Source of the DNA: Cryptomeria japonica
Lineage: Eukaryota; Streptophyta; Pinopsida; Cupressales; Cupressaceae
DNA: 60,000 bases
NCBI RefSeq assembly: GCF_030272615.1
Contig: NC_081411.1
Span: forward strand, 44,221,517-44,281,516
Reading direction: 5' to 3'
The position numbers and the translations under genes are program-made. Positions 46,350 through 56,906 of this stretch are shown here, one piece after another. Under the pieces are notes generated by a model, which did no database searches, had not been told where the DNA came from, and saw only the letters and a program-made list of their open reading frames with translations. Positions within the stretch are counted from its first letter, which is position 1. Each line of letters opens with the position of its first letter.

Positions 46350-46751
46350 CCAAAAGATGAAATATGGTTTTTAAAGTTTGATGGGTCAAGATCTAAACAA
46401 GGCAGCGGAGTAGGCGTAGAGTTAACCAACCCAAAAGGGAAAACCCTTTTAGCTTCTTACTGACTTCAATTCCCGTGTACTAATAACGTAACGAAGTATG
46501 AAGCTTTAATTAGAGGATTACTTTTCACTCATAAGAAAGGAGCAAAGTGTTTAAAGGTGCAAGGAGATTTAGAGTTAGTGGTTAAACAAGTGCGAAGCCA
46601 ATACACGTGCCATGAAAAGAGGTTAGCGGCATATCAGAATAGAGTGTGGGACCTGATTGAAGATTTCGAGGCTTTTGACATTCAACTGGTACCTAGGAAA
46701 GTAAAGGGAATACCCGATGCGCTAGCTGTAGCTGCTACTACATTAGAACCA
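46350..46751 (+). pseudogene. RNase H domain of element D located upstream of RT
   Basis: WFLKFDGSRSKQGSGVGVEL, CTNNVTKYEALIRGL, VQGDLELVVKQV and GIPDALAVAATTL give the series Asp, Glu, Asp, Asp expected of a complete RNase H of the archaeal type used by Tat-branch elements. It is separated from the protease by a linker and lies about 450 bp before the RT. In element B the same domain type lies after the RT. One TGA (46461-46463), probably from CGA, cuts it. The part from 46557 is open and fused in frame to the RT. Confidence 0.85.
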
Positions 46752-47945
46752 GTAAGCCAATCCCCTTTAAAGAAGTTTTTGGTGGAGTTAATCTCTGCAC
46801 CTGCGGTGCCTGATAATATAAAACATTTCCAAGTTTTCCTGGATGATGCCCATATCTTAGCTTTTCTCGCCAATTCAAGGGCTTTTGAAGATCAACTTAT
46901 TGATGAGGAAGATAAATCGGATGATTTCAATAACGAAGGTAACGTGGATATTTTGGATTTGCCAACTAATGTTGTTCCTAAAGGGATGGTCACCTTGGAG
47001 AGACTTTTCGATTCGGACCTGAGAGTAAAAGAGAGATTAACAATCGACTCGAATGCTGGAAAATACGAGCCTCATAATATTGGTCCTGAAGGACAAGAGA
47101 AAATTGTTTATATTGGGAAGATTTGCACTCAAGGTGAAAGAGAAAAGTTGATACAGATCTTGAAAGAATTCATCGATGTAATAGCATGGGGGTATGAAGA
47201 TTTAAAGACATTCGATACAACGATTATCACCCATGTGATTCCCCTAAAGCCTAACATAAAACCCTTTAGGCAAAAACAACATCCGGTCAATGCATTGATA
47301 GAACCTTTGATCTTCAAGGAAGTGCAAAAGTTACTTTCCGCTAAGATAATTTTTCTAGTACGACATTCTACTTGGGTTGCTAATTTGGTACCAGTATGGA
47401 AAAAGAATGGAGAAATATGGCTTTGCGTGGATTTTCGCAATCTCAAAAAAGCTTCTGAGAAAGATAATTACCCACTCCCTTCTTTGGATGAAGTATTACA
47501 AATTGTGAATGGTTCACAAATGATGTCGTTTTTAGATGGTTATTCGGGATATAACCAGGTGTTGGTAAATTATGAAGATCATATGAACACAACATTTACA
47601 ACGAAGTGGGGAACATATGCATATAAAAGAATACCATTTGGATTGATTAATGTTGGGGCAACCTTCCAGCGAGTGATGGACATAGCATTCAAAGAACTGA
47701 TTGGAAAATGCATTATTATTTATATGGATGATTTGACGATATTTTCTAAGATCAGGGGAGATCACCCAGACCACCTCATAAAGGTGTTAGAGAGGTGTAG
47801 GAGATATGGGATTTCCCTTAATCCCAAGAAATGTGTGTTTGGAGTGGCTGAAGGAAAGTTACTTGGCCACGTAATTTCTGAGAGGGGGATCTCTATAGAC
47901 CCAGATCAGGTAGAAGCATTATTAAAAATACAAATGCCTGGTAGT
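46752..47945 (+). pseudogene. Reverse transcriptase of element D, motifs intact
   Basis: Part of a 492-codon open stretch (46557-48035). Linker to about 47190, then RT motifs: LVRHSTWVANLVPVWKKNGE, LCVDFRNLKKASEKDNYPLP, MMSFLDGYSGYNQVLV, RIPFGLINVGATFQRVMD, YMDDLTIFSK (catalytic YMDD complete) and CVFGVAEGKLLGHVISERG. The frame shifts at a run of A at about 47946. This is the best preserved pol segment of D. Confidence 0.92.
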
Positions 47946-48490
47946 AAAAAAAGAGATGAGATCTTTCTTCAGAAAGATCAATTTTGTGAGAAAATTTATT
48001 ACTGGGTTTGCAGAAATAGTCAAGCCTTTGAATGAAATGATGAAGAAGGATGCTAAGGTCGAATGGACAATTGAAGCAAAAGAGGCTTTTGCCCAGATCA
48101 AGAAATCCATCACTGAAGCTCCTGTACTAACTAGCCCAGATTACACACTATCGTTTTACATATATTCTTTTGCTTCACTACACTTAGGAGCAACTTTGAC
48201 GCAGAGGCAAGCAGGAGATGAGAAGCCTATTGCATTTATGAGTTCTCCTTTCAAAAGCATTCGAGGTTAGATATTCTGCTCTTGAAAAACATGCCTTTGC
48301 ATTAGTAAGAGCGGTCAAGAAGTGTAGACATTACATCTTGAGGAGTAAAATCTATGCGATCATTCCTAACCAAGAAGTAAAGTCACTACTCATGCAGTCT
48401 GAACTCGGAGAACGACGAGGGAAATGGATGGCAATATTACAAGAATTTGACTTAGAGATGCATCCAATGAAATTAGTCTGAGGCCAAGGA
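47946..48490 (+). pseudogene. Second RNase H of element D (gypsy type, after RT)
   Basis: MRSFFRKINFVRKFITGFAE and VEWTIEAKEAFAQIKKS lead into LSFYIYSFASLHLGATLTQ and DEKPIAFMSSPFKS. After a frameshift near 48260 come YSALEKHAFALVRAVKKCRH, ELGERRGKWMAILQEFDLE and a final stop before GQGLSQAM. This is the standard gypsy RNase H in the standard place, so D carries two RNase H domains flanking the RT. Confidence 0.88.
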
Positions 48491-48502
48491 TTATCTCAGG
48501 CC

Positions 48503-48945
48503 ATGGTGACCGACATCCCTCAAATCCAGTGCCAACAATATACATTGAAGTCATTTACTCAAGACCCTTGGTACACAGATTTGGTATTTGTATTATTGAA
48601 TAATAGGTGCCCTGAGGGATTGACAACTATGCAAAGACGAGAATTAAGGCTCAAGAGTGCTAATTATATGATCAAGGATTCAGCACTTTATAGAAAAAAT
48701 TATGAGGGTATTTACCTTCGGTACCTTGATCATCAAGAAGCTCATAATATGATTGAAGAATTTCATGGGAAATATGGTACAAGTCACGGGTCAGCTGATG
48801 CCACTGCACATCAAATTTTGAAGGCTGGATATTATTGGCCTAGCATATTTAAGGATACTCATGAACATGTCCAACATTGCAATACGTGTCAAACTGCAGC
48901 CTCTAGAGAAAGAAATCCTGCTATGCCTCTCCAACCAGTGTCAAA
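48503..48945 (+). pseudogene. Integrase zinc region of element D, truncated
   Basis: IEEFHGKYGTSHGSADATAH and ILKAGYYWPSIFKDTHEHVQ followed by HCNTCQTAA give the HHCC region. Sequence stays integrase-like to about NPAMPLQPVS and then changes abruptly; the catalytic core is missing. The 3' neighbour is PMD sequence on the opposite strand. Confidence 0.85.
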
Positions 48946-50063
48946 TATGCTCCCATGCCCAAGTCTAGAGCAGTGTCACACCACAACTGATAGACTGATA
49001 CCCAAGATATACAATCCCATGCATCTGATAATACAACATGGCAAGAAGACATGGACCCCACGAATATACTCGTCGATGAACAATCATATCATGGAGCACT
49101 CTGCTCCATCCCACTGGAAATCCATGACCTTGTCTGTCAAGTATCAACAAACCACCAACAACACTGCACAATACAATAGTCATGTCATCATAATCTAACC
49201 GGGCCCAAGGGATGTCATATCGACCACTGATCTACAAGTCTTGTATCTCACACTCAAAAAGTGCACACAATCCAGCAATGCCATTGTCATGGTCATACAC
49301 AACTCTCTTACCATGAATCAGAATACGCAATACATGCCATACATCCTCAGGTAATGGATGCCTCCCCGATCGGAAGATGGAAAGAACATGTCTCAGAATG
49401 CCACCGCTCTATGAACACTATAATCATGGCCCTGTTGGTCATCACCTCTTGCAAGTGTAACACATAGTACAAACCAAGTTGTCGAATATGCTCAATCTCC
49501 TCATCAGGTAAATCAACACGAAGATCAAGTCCACTGGGTCTACTTTGTCGGCAGTATAGCACTTCGATGTTCTCCTGCAAAGAGAAAAAATTCAAAATAT
49601 CAGATATCGGATTGCGAAAACACAAAATAAAAATTTATTAGACGCATGACAAAAAACATTCACATACAACGAGTGTGTGACGTTTACTACTAATGCGGTA
49701 CAATTATGGCTTATGTGTAACGTTTATAGCGAATGTGTAATGAAAGGAGCGCATGTGTAACAATCAACACTATTGCCTAAAGAAATCAATGAATGCGTAA
49801 CATTATGCACTAATGCGTAACGTTAATGGCTAATACGTGACATTATGAGCCTTTGTGTAACATTAAGAATGAATGCATAAAAAACAACAGGTGATTGCGT
49901 GATGCAAAGGAAAAATTGAACATTGGAAATCTTTTGAAAAAATAGCAAAAAACAGGCAAAAAATCAAGAAAAATTAGAAAAATACCATGCTGCCAGTCCC
50001 AGGAGGTCTCTGATATGAACGTACTCAGTCAGACAGGTGCAATTGAGCTCTATAACCAGCCAT
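48946..50063 (-). pseudogene. 5' half of antisense plant-mobile-domain (PMD) gene in B
   Basis: Minus strand. Exon 1 (50063-49986) starts MAGYRAQLHLSD and ends PPGTGSM at a GT donor. Intron 49985-49575 (411 bp) ends TTTTTCTCTTTGCAG. Exon 2 continues in phase with ENIEVLYCRQ, LPDEEIEHIRQLGLYYVLHL and ERWHSETCSFHLPIGEASIT, the start of the plant mobile domain. After a one-base shift near 49353 come EDVWHVLRIHGKRVVYD, RRVYSWGPCLLAMLYYQ and TWAWEHI. Stops in exon 1 (codon 13) and exon 2 kill it. PMD proteins such as MAIN/MAIL1 act in plant genome silencing, and PMDs are also carried by transposons; which role applies here is unknown. The gene is antisense to B, between pol and the 3' LTR. Confidence 0.78.
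49671..49900. repeat. 20-bp phased repeat array inside the PMD intron
   Basis: Eleven or so units in 20-bp register (starts at 49671, 49691, 49711, 49731, 49751, 49771, 49791, 49811, 49831, 49851, 49871, 49891). Consensus is roughly GAATGCGTAACATTAATGGC on the plus strand. The core ATGYGTAAC is much better kept than the other half. The array lies wholly within intron 49575-49985. Confidence 0.92.
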
Positions 50064-50154
50064 GATGATCAAATACTCAAAAGAAAGCACAAGATAGGCA
50101 GAGAAAACAAATAACTTACCAAATACCAAATGAGCAAATGAAAACCTAAAATAT

Positions 50155-50163
50155 CTATTTATA
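50155..50163 (-). promoter_or_regulatory. TATA box of the antisense PMD gene
   Basis: TATAAATAG on the minus strand, 92 bases upstream of the PMD ATG. A CT-rich/A-rich 5' leader separates them, with no other ATG in frame. Position and sequence fit a plant core promoter independent of the B LTR. Confidence 0.6.
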
Positions 50164-50429
50164 GCTCAAAATTAGGGTTTTTTTTTACACCTTGATGCCC
50201 ATGGTCCCCGCCAGCTTCAAACAACTTGTAGCCTACTCAAATGATCTCAAAATCACATGAAACTTCACACGATTGCTTATTACACTAATATCCAACACAT
50301 GGTTTCAATTTTTAAATTTTTCGACCACCTTTTCCGAGGGGGCATATTTACACTATATAGTGGTATCGAGGCATTACTGGGGCAAAATTTTTTGTTTTCT
50401 TTGAAACAACATCGTTTCGACATTGTCTC

Positions 50430-50442
50430 AAAGAGGGGCAAA
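50430..50442 (+). other. Polypurine tract of element B
   Basis: AAAGAGGGGCAAA immediately before the 3' LTR start, the usual plus-strand primer. Confidence 0.88.
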
Positions 50443-51622
50443 TGTAGACACCTAAAAATGTCTCATTGATCATGTACTAATTATTCCTCTAATTGATTAA
50501 ATAATTCTTTAATTATTTAATTAAGTTAATTAATTTTTTTCTTCTAATTTCATATTTCCTCATCATCTTACTAATTATTCTATTTCCTATTCTATCATCA
50601 TTTAATCATTTTAACCATTTTCTAAATATTAATTAAATATTTGTTATTTAATTAATTCTGATTAATTCCATAATTTAAATAATCTTTATTATTCAAATAA
50701 ATTCTATTCTCAATTTCTATCTTTAATCATCTAATCATTAACCCTTTTCTAAATATTAATTAAATATTTATTATTTAATTAATTGTGATTTAATTCTTTA
50801 ATTTAAATAATCTTTATTATTTAATTTCTAGAATAATTAAATAATATTATTAAATTATTTAATTAGCTAATTAATTCTTCCATTTCCAAATCCCCAAATT
50901 CTAATTTCAACTAATTTCATTTAATTTCAAATTCTTCTAATTTCTTCTAATTTCATGTACATGTGCATGATTTCAAAAACCAAACTGAAAATCAAAGTCA
51001 AGTTCTAAATATATTCAAATACTAAATTGAATTAAAATAAATTCAATTATTTGAATAAATTTCATGCAAAGATTAAATTGAAAATATAAGTTAAAGTGCA
51101 AGCACATGCTAAATTAAAAAACTAAATCATTTATCTCTCCAGTCTCTATTTCCATCTTCTAGTTCTCTTTGTCTTCTTCTTTATTTCTTCCAATCATTCA
51201 TTTTCTTCTTTTAGTTAGCTTTTTTCTCAATCAGTTGACTCAATTAATCTATTCAATCTATTATGTTTCACCTTGAAGTCAGCAGTTCAACTATCAATTT
51301 TCATGTGAGCTCACCTGAGTTCCACCTCTTGATCAATTTGTTCCACCTTTCAATCAATCTCATCCAAAAATCTATAAATTGAGCATTCAATCCTCATGTT
51401 TCCCTTAGATCACGAACTTTGAATCTTTGTGTCAATTGCAGGTTGCCAATGCAATATCTGAGAGCCATCATACCACAGAGAGGAGAAGAGCAATGGAAGC
51501 CATATGCGATCATGGAATAGGGAGTTTTGATTAACATATTTTACATTCCTATTTCTTAATTGCATTATTTCATTGGTTTTATGTTTGAATTGCTTAGATA
51601 GTTAAGGAATCTGTGATTGTCC
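50443..51622 (+). repeat. 3' LTR of element B, lacking its last ~40 bp
   Basis: Aligned with 14304-15483. Breaks off after GTGATTGTCC, where the partner continues TTATTTCCTATTTAGC to the CA end. The minisatellite at 51623 begins at the break, so the outer target duplication is lost. Confidence 0.93.
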
Positions 51623-52005
51623 TGTGACCCCTTAGGACACCATATGACCCCTTAGGAATCATATGAGGCCTAACAACATCTAACGGGTCATAGGGTGTCC
51701 TAAGGGGTCATATGACACTATATGATCCCTTAGCACACCATAGGACCTATAACGACACCAAATAGTGTCCTAAGGGGTCATAGAACACCATATGACCCTT
51801 TAGAATATCATATGGTGTTGTTATGGGTTGTATTGTGTCTCGAGGGGTCATATGGCATCCTATGACCCCTTAGGACACCATATGGTGTTGTTATGGGTTG
51901 TATGGTGTCTTAAGGGGTCATATGGTGTCCTAAGGGGTCACAAGACACCATATGACCTCTTAGGAAACAATATGACCTCTAATGACACCTAAGGGGTCAT
52001 ATGGT
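51623..52005. repeat. Minisatellite of a motif in both orientations
   Basis: About fourteen copies of CATATGACCCCTTAGGACAC or its reverse complement (GTGTCCTAAGGGGTCATATG), mixed in orientation. ACAACACCATATGATATTC-type spacers appear twice. It abuts the truncated LTR. Confidence 0.9.
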
Positions 52006-52212
52006 GGGCTGATAAAATGATATATTATTTAAAGTTATGAATAGAACATCATATAATAGAACATCAGTAGTTTAGTTTTGATATAGCTAAGTTAGACCAT
52101 TGTCAGCATAAGAGAGACTCCAAGTGAACAAACAACGAGGCTTCGCTAAAAAGCAATTGTAAGAGCTTGACCTAACCCTAAGAGTATTGCCTTTCTAAAA
52201 CATATGTTGCTA

Positions 52213-52700
52213 TTAAATTTGCAAGGTTATAGGACTAATCTTGATTGTGACTATAGGAATTACACACTTGATTTCTTTCATGGGTATGTACCATTCCAAG
52301 CCTTTTGACAAGTGATGATCATCATATACTACCACTGGCCTGCTTACAATAAACTTTAATTTCTTTAGGTGATAGGTGTTGTGTAACAACATGGGAACTC
52401 TCGCATACCCACCACTATCATTCTTCAAGGCATCATCTATGTTACTCTCCCTCTTTCTCTTCCTATCAATTGTTTCCTTCTAAAAAACATATTGTAGGTA
52501 CTCTGACTCATCATTTTGCTTTGTTGACACTATTTTCCACATCTTCTATGTTCATTAAAAACACATTTGAGAAGAATATTGCTACAGGTTTCCTTGTTTG
52601 TCATGGTAATGCACCCATGGTTCAATTTCAGATCCTTCTTCTTCCTATTCAATATACACACACAAATCCATCAGTCAATTTTCTTAGGAAAGCATACATG
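52213..52700 (-). pseudogene. Orphan coding-like fragment, minus strand
   Basis: An open stretch upstream and through 52213-52428 reads RKRKRESNIDDALKNDSGG, YARVPMLLHNTYHLKKLKF and RPVVVYDDHHLSKGLEWY, which looks like real protein rather than chance. Further up (about 52590-52640) an acceptor-like TTGAATAG precedes a stretch containing SEIEPWVHYHDKQGN and a GT. It may therefore be two exons with an intron. No family recognised; it could be a fragment of the gene or transposon into which B inserted. Confidence 0.35.
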
Positions 52701-52774
52701 ATAAAAATCAAAGAGAAAGTTGCAGACAAGAAATAAATTCACTTATATAGAAGTGCAGACACAGTTGCAGTGGG

Positions 52775-52836
52775 ATATGGAGGGAGGGAGGGAGAGAAGA
52801 AGAGAGAGAGGGATGGTGTATGGAGGAAGGGATAAG

Positions 52837-52888
<52 letters not shown>
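52775..52888. repeat. GGGA/GA microsatellite
   Basis: GGGAGGGAGGGAGAGAAG followed later by an uninterrupted GA run of about 46 bases (52841-52886). Open frames here are simple-repeat artefacts. Confidence 0.95.
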
Positions 52889-52892
<4 letters not shown>

Positions 52893-52929
52893 CCTTGTAT
52901 GCGCTTGAGAGGGGAAGATAATACACTTA

Positions 52930-53110
52930 TATGTGTGTATATATATACTTAATATATTATATACATATACATATATATATATTATATATTATTATGTATA
53001 TATATATAAATATTATATATTATATATATATAATTATATATTATATGTATATACAGATATTATATATAATATGTATATACACATATTATATATACAATAT
53101 CATATTATAC
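52930..53110. repeat. AT-rich microsatellite region
   Basis: TATATA, ATTATATATTA and GTATATACA words throughout; no gene. Confidence 0.95.
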
Positions 53111-53130
53111 ACACACCCAAAATTTAAACA

Positions 53131-53242
53131 AACATAGCGCGTACGTGCTATTTATAGTAAACATAGAGCGCACACATTGTTTATAGTAAACACAGTGCGT
53201 ACATGCTTTTTACACCATAAGTACCTCGTACACGCTTTTGAC
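53131..53242. repeat. ~29-bp tandem repeat, four copies
   Basis: Copies start near 53131, 53159, 53188 and 53217, each containing a CGTACGTGCTATTTATAGTA-like sequence; the last copy is the most diverged. Confidence 0.85.
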
Positions 53243-54089
53243 TGTTTAGGCTTGGAAATAGGTCTGGATGACAAAGATACCATTTGGAAGTTTGATTTCC
53301 ATCCATTTCCCTCATTTTTGACGTGTTTTATTTTATCAACTTGGTTTATCGACTTTGTCATCATCAGGTTTACACTTCATCAAGTGGGTATTTCTAAAAT
53401 TGCCACCATATTTTCACCCATCTTCTGAGCTTTCTAACCATATATTTTTAAAAAAATTTGAACAACAATAACATCTTATTATTGAATTTCCTTTACCATT
53501 GTCTCCATAGTTCTCACAGACATAGGTGCACCATTTTTTTAATAACTTTTGATATACTTATCCAAATTTAAAAAACTTTATATATTATTGTATTGCACTT
53601 GATTATTTACAATTTAAAAAAATAAATTTGTATTTTCGATTTGTTAAGTGCAACTTATGCTTCACGCACGAATAGGTACCTAATTTTTCAGGATGTGCTT
53701 GATTGGAAAAATCATAAAAAAAAATACTCAACAAAAAATTACAAAAAAATACACATCTTCTAGTGCTCACTCTTAACTATCTTTCTGCCAAAGGATTTGT
53801 TAAAATACTAAATCTAACTATGACTTTTTTGATGTGTACGTCAGACACTATGTTATGTTTTTAAAAAAAAATCAGTGTCTATTTTTCATGCGCGAAAGAT
53901 TTGACCCCCTTAATCTTATCCAATTTTGAAAAAGTTTAGTAGTTTAGAAACTAGATTTAGAGTACTACAATATTTGTTCTTTGATTATCTTCATATCTTG
54001 AGTGGATGACTTTCAAATTTTGCGTCCAATTCCAGGTTCACCTAATTTCAAAAAAAAAGTTTCCACTTATACCTCCCTTTTTTACCACC
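53243..54089. other. Unassigned AT-rich stretch
   Basis: No convincing gene or terminal repeat. The short word TAGTAGTTTAGAAACTAG near 53938 is similar to one near 6000, so a small dispersed repeat may be shared. Confidence 0.4.
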
Positions 54090-56405
54090 ATCTTTGTGCA
54101 CTTACCCAATCACAAAAGTCCACTGAACCCTATCATATGCTTTCTCAAAATCCAACAATAGCATGGATATTGACTGCCCAGATGTCTTGCCCCATTCCAT
54201 GGCTTCCTAATAGCTTATCAGATTTTCCAATATTTACCTACCTTTAACAAAGCTAGTTTGTGACAGTTCGACCACTTTGGGAAGAATAGTTTCCATTAAC
54301 ATGGCTAAAACTTTAGCTACAATCTTATAGGAGACATTTAACAATGTGATAGGTCTCCAGTTTTTAATTAGGGACCTATCCCCCACTTTAGGAATGAGCT
54401 TAATGAGGCCACATTTAATCTCCTCCCCCAGACAACCCTTACTAATGGCTTCACCATAAACCATGCTCAGATCCGCCCCAATCCAATCTATACACTCTTT
54501 GTATAATTCCACAATAAGGCCATCCGGGCCAAGAGCTTTGTCATTGCTAAGTAATCTAATAGCCGTCTTGATCTCTTCTATAGTAACCTCCTTGTTAAGG
54601 GTCTCTGAGTCTTCCTCCGAAATATTCTTGGGGATGATCCTTCTAATTATGTCTCTAGCCTTAAGCTTATCTTGATTATTATCCTCTGAGGTGAAAAGCT
54701 ACTTATAGAACTGTGAAAAAGCTTCCAAAATATCTAAATGTTTAGTGATAGTAGCCCCATCCTTCCAAATATTGTCTATATTCACCTTGGCCTCCTTGCA
54801 TTTGAGGAGTTGAAAGAAATACTTAGATCCCTTGTCTCTTCCCTCTAGCCAATTAAGCCTGGATTTGATTTTGGCCCCATGCACCCTGATGTTTTGAAGT
54901 CTTTTGAGGTCATCCTTAGACTAGCATAAGGCATCTAAGGCATTAACATTGGAAGGATCTTCCTAGATGGCTCCCTCAGCTTTAAGGAGCATCATATGGG
55001 CCTCAACTTCTCTCTTTCTTGCATCTTTAGCCCTTTTTCTTCCCATTGTTTGAAAAAGATTCCCCCAACTATTAACACACTCATTCCATTAGTTGATAGG
55101 GTTGCTATGCTTGACAAGTTGAGTGTTGTACACCCTAATGATAAAGGTTGCTTGCATCATGTCCTTATCCTAGACCAACCTGGAATTGAGGGCAAAAGCC
55201 TTTAGATCTCAACCACCCCTCACAGGGGATTGTTGTGCATAATATCTATTAAAATTGGGTGGTGGTCCGAGAGGGTGAAATGAGAGACTTTGGTAGGGAT
55301 GTCCCCATCACCTCCACTACTCCTGAAAAACTCAAAATTAGAATAAAATATGTCTAATCTACTATAAATCCTTTGGTTGCCTTGTTGAAAGTTACACCAA
55401 GTAAACCAAATGTCCTTTAACTCTCTCTTTTTGCCTGCTAAAGGATCCATTAGGTTTTTATGATTAATCCTATACTAGATAAATCTCTCATCCCCTTTCC
55501 ATTCAAATTTAGACCCTCCATTTTTATCAAGGGGGTTTTCAATCATATTAAAGTCCCCTCATACTATCCATGGAATCTCCTCCAATTGATACATCCACTT
55601 CCACAACTCAATTCTCTCTCTATGATCATTGGGGGCATACGTTGAGCAAATTCCAAAGACTTGCTCCTTATATTCAATAATGATCCAGACAAGTCTGTTA
55701 TAGGGTGAAAATCCCCACCTAGAGACAAACTTGTTCAATTTGCTACTAATTAATATAATCATACCCTCTTTCCCTTTAGAGTGTTTGGTGGCATATTATT
55801 CCATATCCTTCCATATGCATTTCATGTTGATATCTAGATACAACCCAACAACTTTAACTTCTTGAATGAGTAAGATATCCACCTCTTTGTGCATTCTCAA
55901 AAACCTCTTAACAATGTATTTTCTGTCCGGGAATTCTAGTCCCTTGACATTCCATGATGCAAGTTTCAAATCTATAATATATTAAGGGACAATGTCCATT
56001 GGGGTTCTAAAGCTCTTATAACAACTAGGAAGTGAGCCAAAAGGGGCTCGTTTACCCTAATTCAAAGCAAAACTACCACTGGGTCTCCCTCTCTTTCTTT
56101 TAAATTCAATGGTTTGGTCAGCCCCTAATTTAGGAGTTCCCTGCTTGGATTTTTTCTTTCCCTTCCTTTTCCTATTAGCATTTCTTTGCTCCATCATTTT
56201 CATAGCCTCATCCATAACATTGTCATTTGGTAAAGCCTTATAGGGGACAATAGCCCAAGTGATAGATTTATCTTTCCCAGTCATTATAAGCTCACCAGAG
56301 AAGACCTACATACCCTTAGGTCTTTCTCCTTCACAAGTCTTCTCAGTACCTCCATCGACAACTTTCATCACTCTGTTGAACTTCAGACCAAGAGGGAGGG
56401 GGGGT
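54090..56405 (-). pseudogene. LINE (L1-type) remnant, truncated at both ends
   Basis: Minus strand, 5' to 3': a basic region (56057-56284, ANRKRKGKKKSKQG, then FKRKRGRPSGSF). Next an AP-type endonuclease (ASWNVKGLEFPDRKYIVKRF, LLIQEVK, ICSTYAPNDHRERIELW, and LSDHHP at about 55255-55290). A linker follows (54699-54884, LNWLEGRDKGSKYFFQLLK). Last is RT (LIPKVGDRSLIKNWRPITLL, LPKVVELSQTSFVKGR, and MLLLDFEKAYDRVQW in a shifted frame near 54140-54170). The frame ends near 54090, before the catalytic F-x-D-D box. The right end stops at the start of element E. Stops and shifts throughout. Confidence 0.9.
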
Positions 56406-56570
56406 AGTGTTGTGACGTTTTCACACATCGCCCCATTGCAAATGGGGACCCTTGCTTTTTTGTTTTTTAGGGTTTGTTTTTTTGGTCTTTTAGGGTTTTG
56501 TTAGCTAGCCTTTGCATTTTGAGTGTCGCCCAGGTGATCACATGGATAAGCAAGTCCGGCTTGAGTGATG

Positions 56571-56735
56571 TCTTGATCCGGAAATTTGGCTAAGTCTGGA
56601 ATGTCCTGAAATTTGGGCTAAGTTTGAAAGTCCTAATCCTGAAAATTTGGCTAACTCTGAAAGTCCTGATCCTGAAATTTGGCTAAGTCTGGAATGTCCT
56701 GATCCTGAAATTTGACTAAGTCTGGAAACTGAAAA
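56571..56735 (+). repeat. ~35-bp tandem repeat at the start of E, about five copies
   Basis: Units of GATCCTGAAATTTGGCTAAG followed by TCTGGAATGTCCT with drift. Confidence 0.88.
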
Positions 56736-56906
56736 ACCTCAAAAAACTAGATTTTGCAATATAACTCCTGGAGGTCTGAAACCACTCTCAAACATCCTGA
56801 AAGTATATATGGAATATAACTTAAAGTATAAGAAAGAAGAAACATAGAAGGAAATGTTATATTCCATTAAAATTGTCTTAATAGAGAGTTCGAAAAGTCA
56901 AATTTT

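Larger units (their letters stand above)
38845..48945 (+). mobile_element. Gypsy element D with RNase H before RT, 3' end lost
   Basis: Starts with an LTR (TGCTGAAATATG) inside B's PMD gene. Then come a pre-gag ORF, gag, protease, RNase H, RT, a second RNase H and the integrase zinc region, all plus strand. It stops in the integrase at about 48945, where PMD sequence resumes on the other strand. The integrase core and 3' LTR are absent. The joint therefore looks like a deletion that removed D's 3' end and a short piece of the PMD gene. Confidence 0.82.
14304..51622 (+). mobile_element. Giant Tat-type Ty3/gypsy element B, interrupted three times
   Basis: Paired LTRs (14304-15523 and 50443-51622), a PBS at 15527 and a polypurine tract at 50430-50442 define one element. 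Removing insertion C, the solo LTR and D leaves about 18.5 kb. Order: LTR, long repeat-rich leader, small ORFs, gag, protease, G-patch, RT, RNase H, archaeal-type second RNase H, integrase, repeat-rich 3' region, antisense PMD gene, PPT, LTR. Dual RNase H and great length fit the Tat branch of plant gypsy elements (established for Ogre and Retand). By eye the LTRs differ by roughly 3-4%. Stops and frameshifts in gag and pol make it inactive. Confidence 0.88.

Noticed and set aside
52708-53137. Several open frames of Ser/Leu, Arg/Glu or Ile/Tyr repeats
   Set aside because: They are translations of GA and AT microsatellites.
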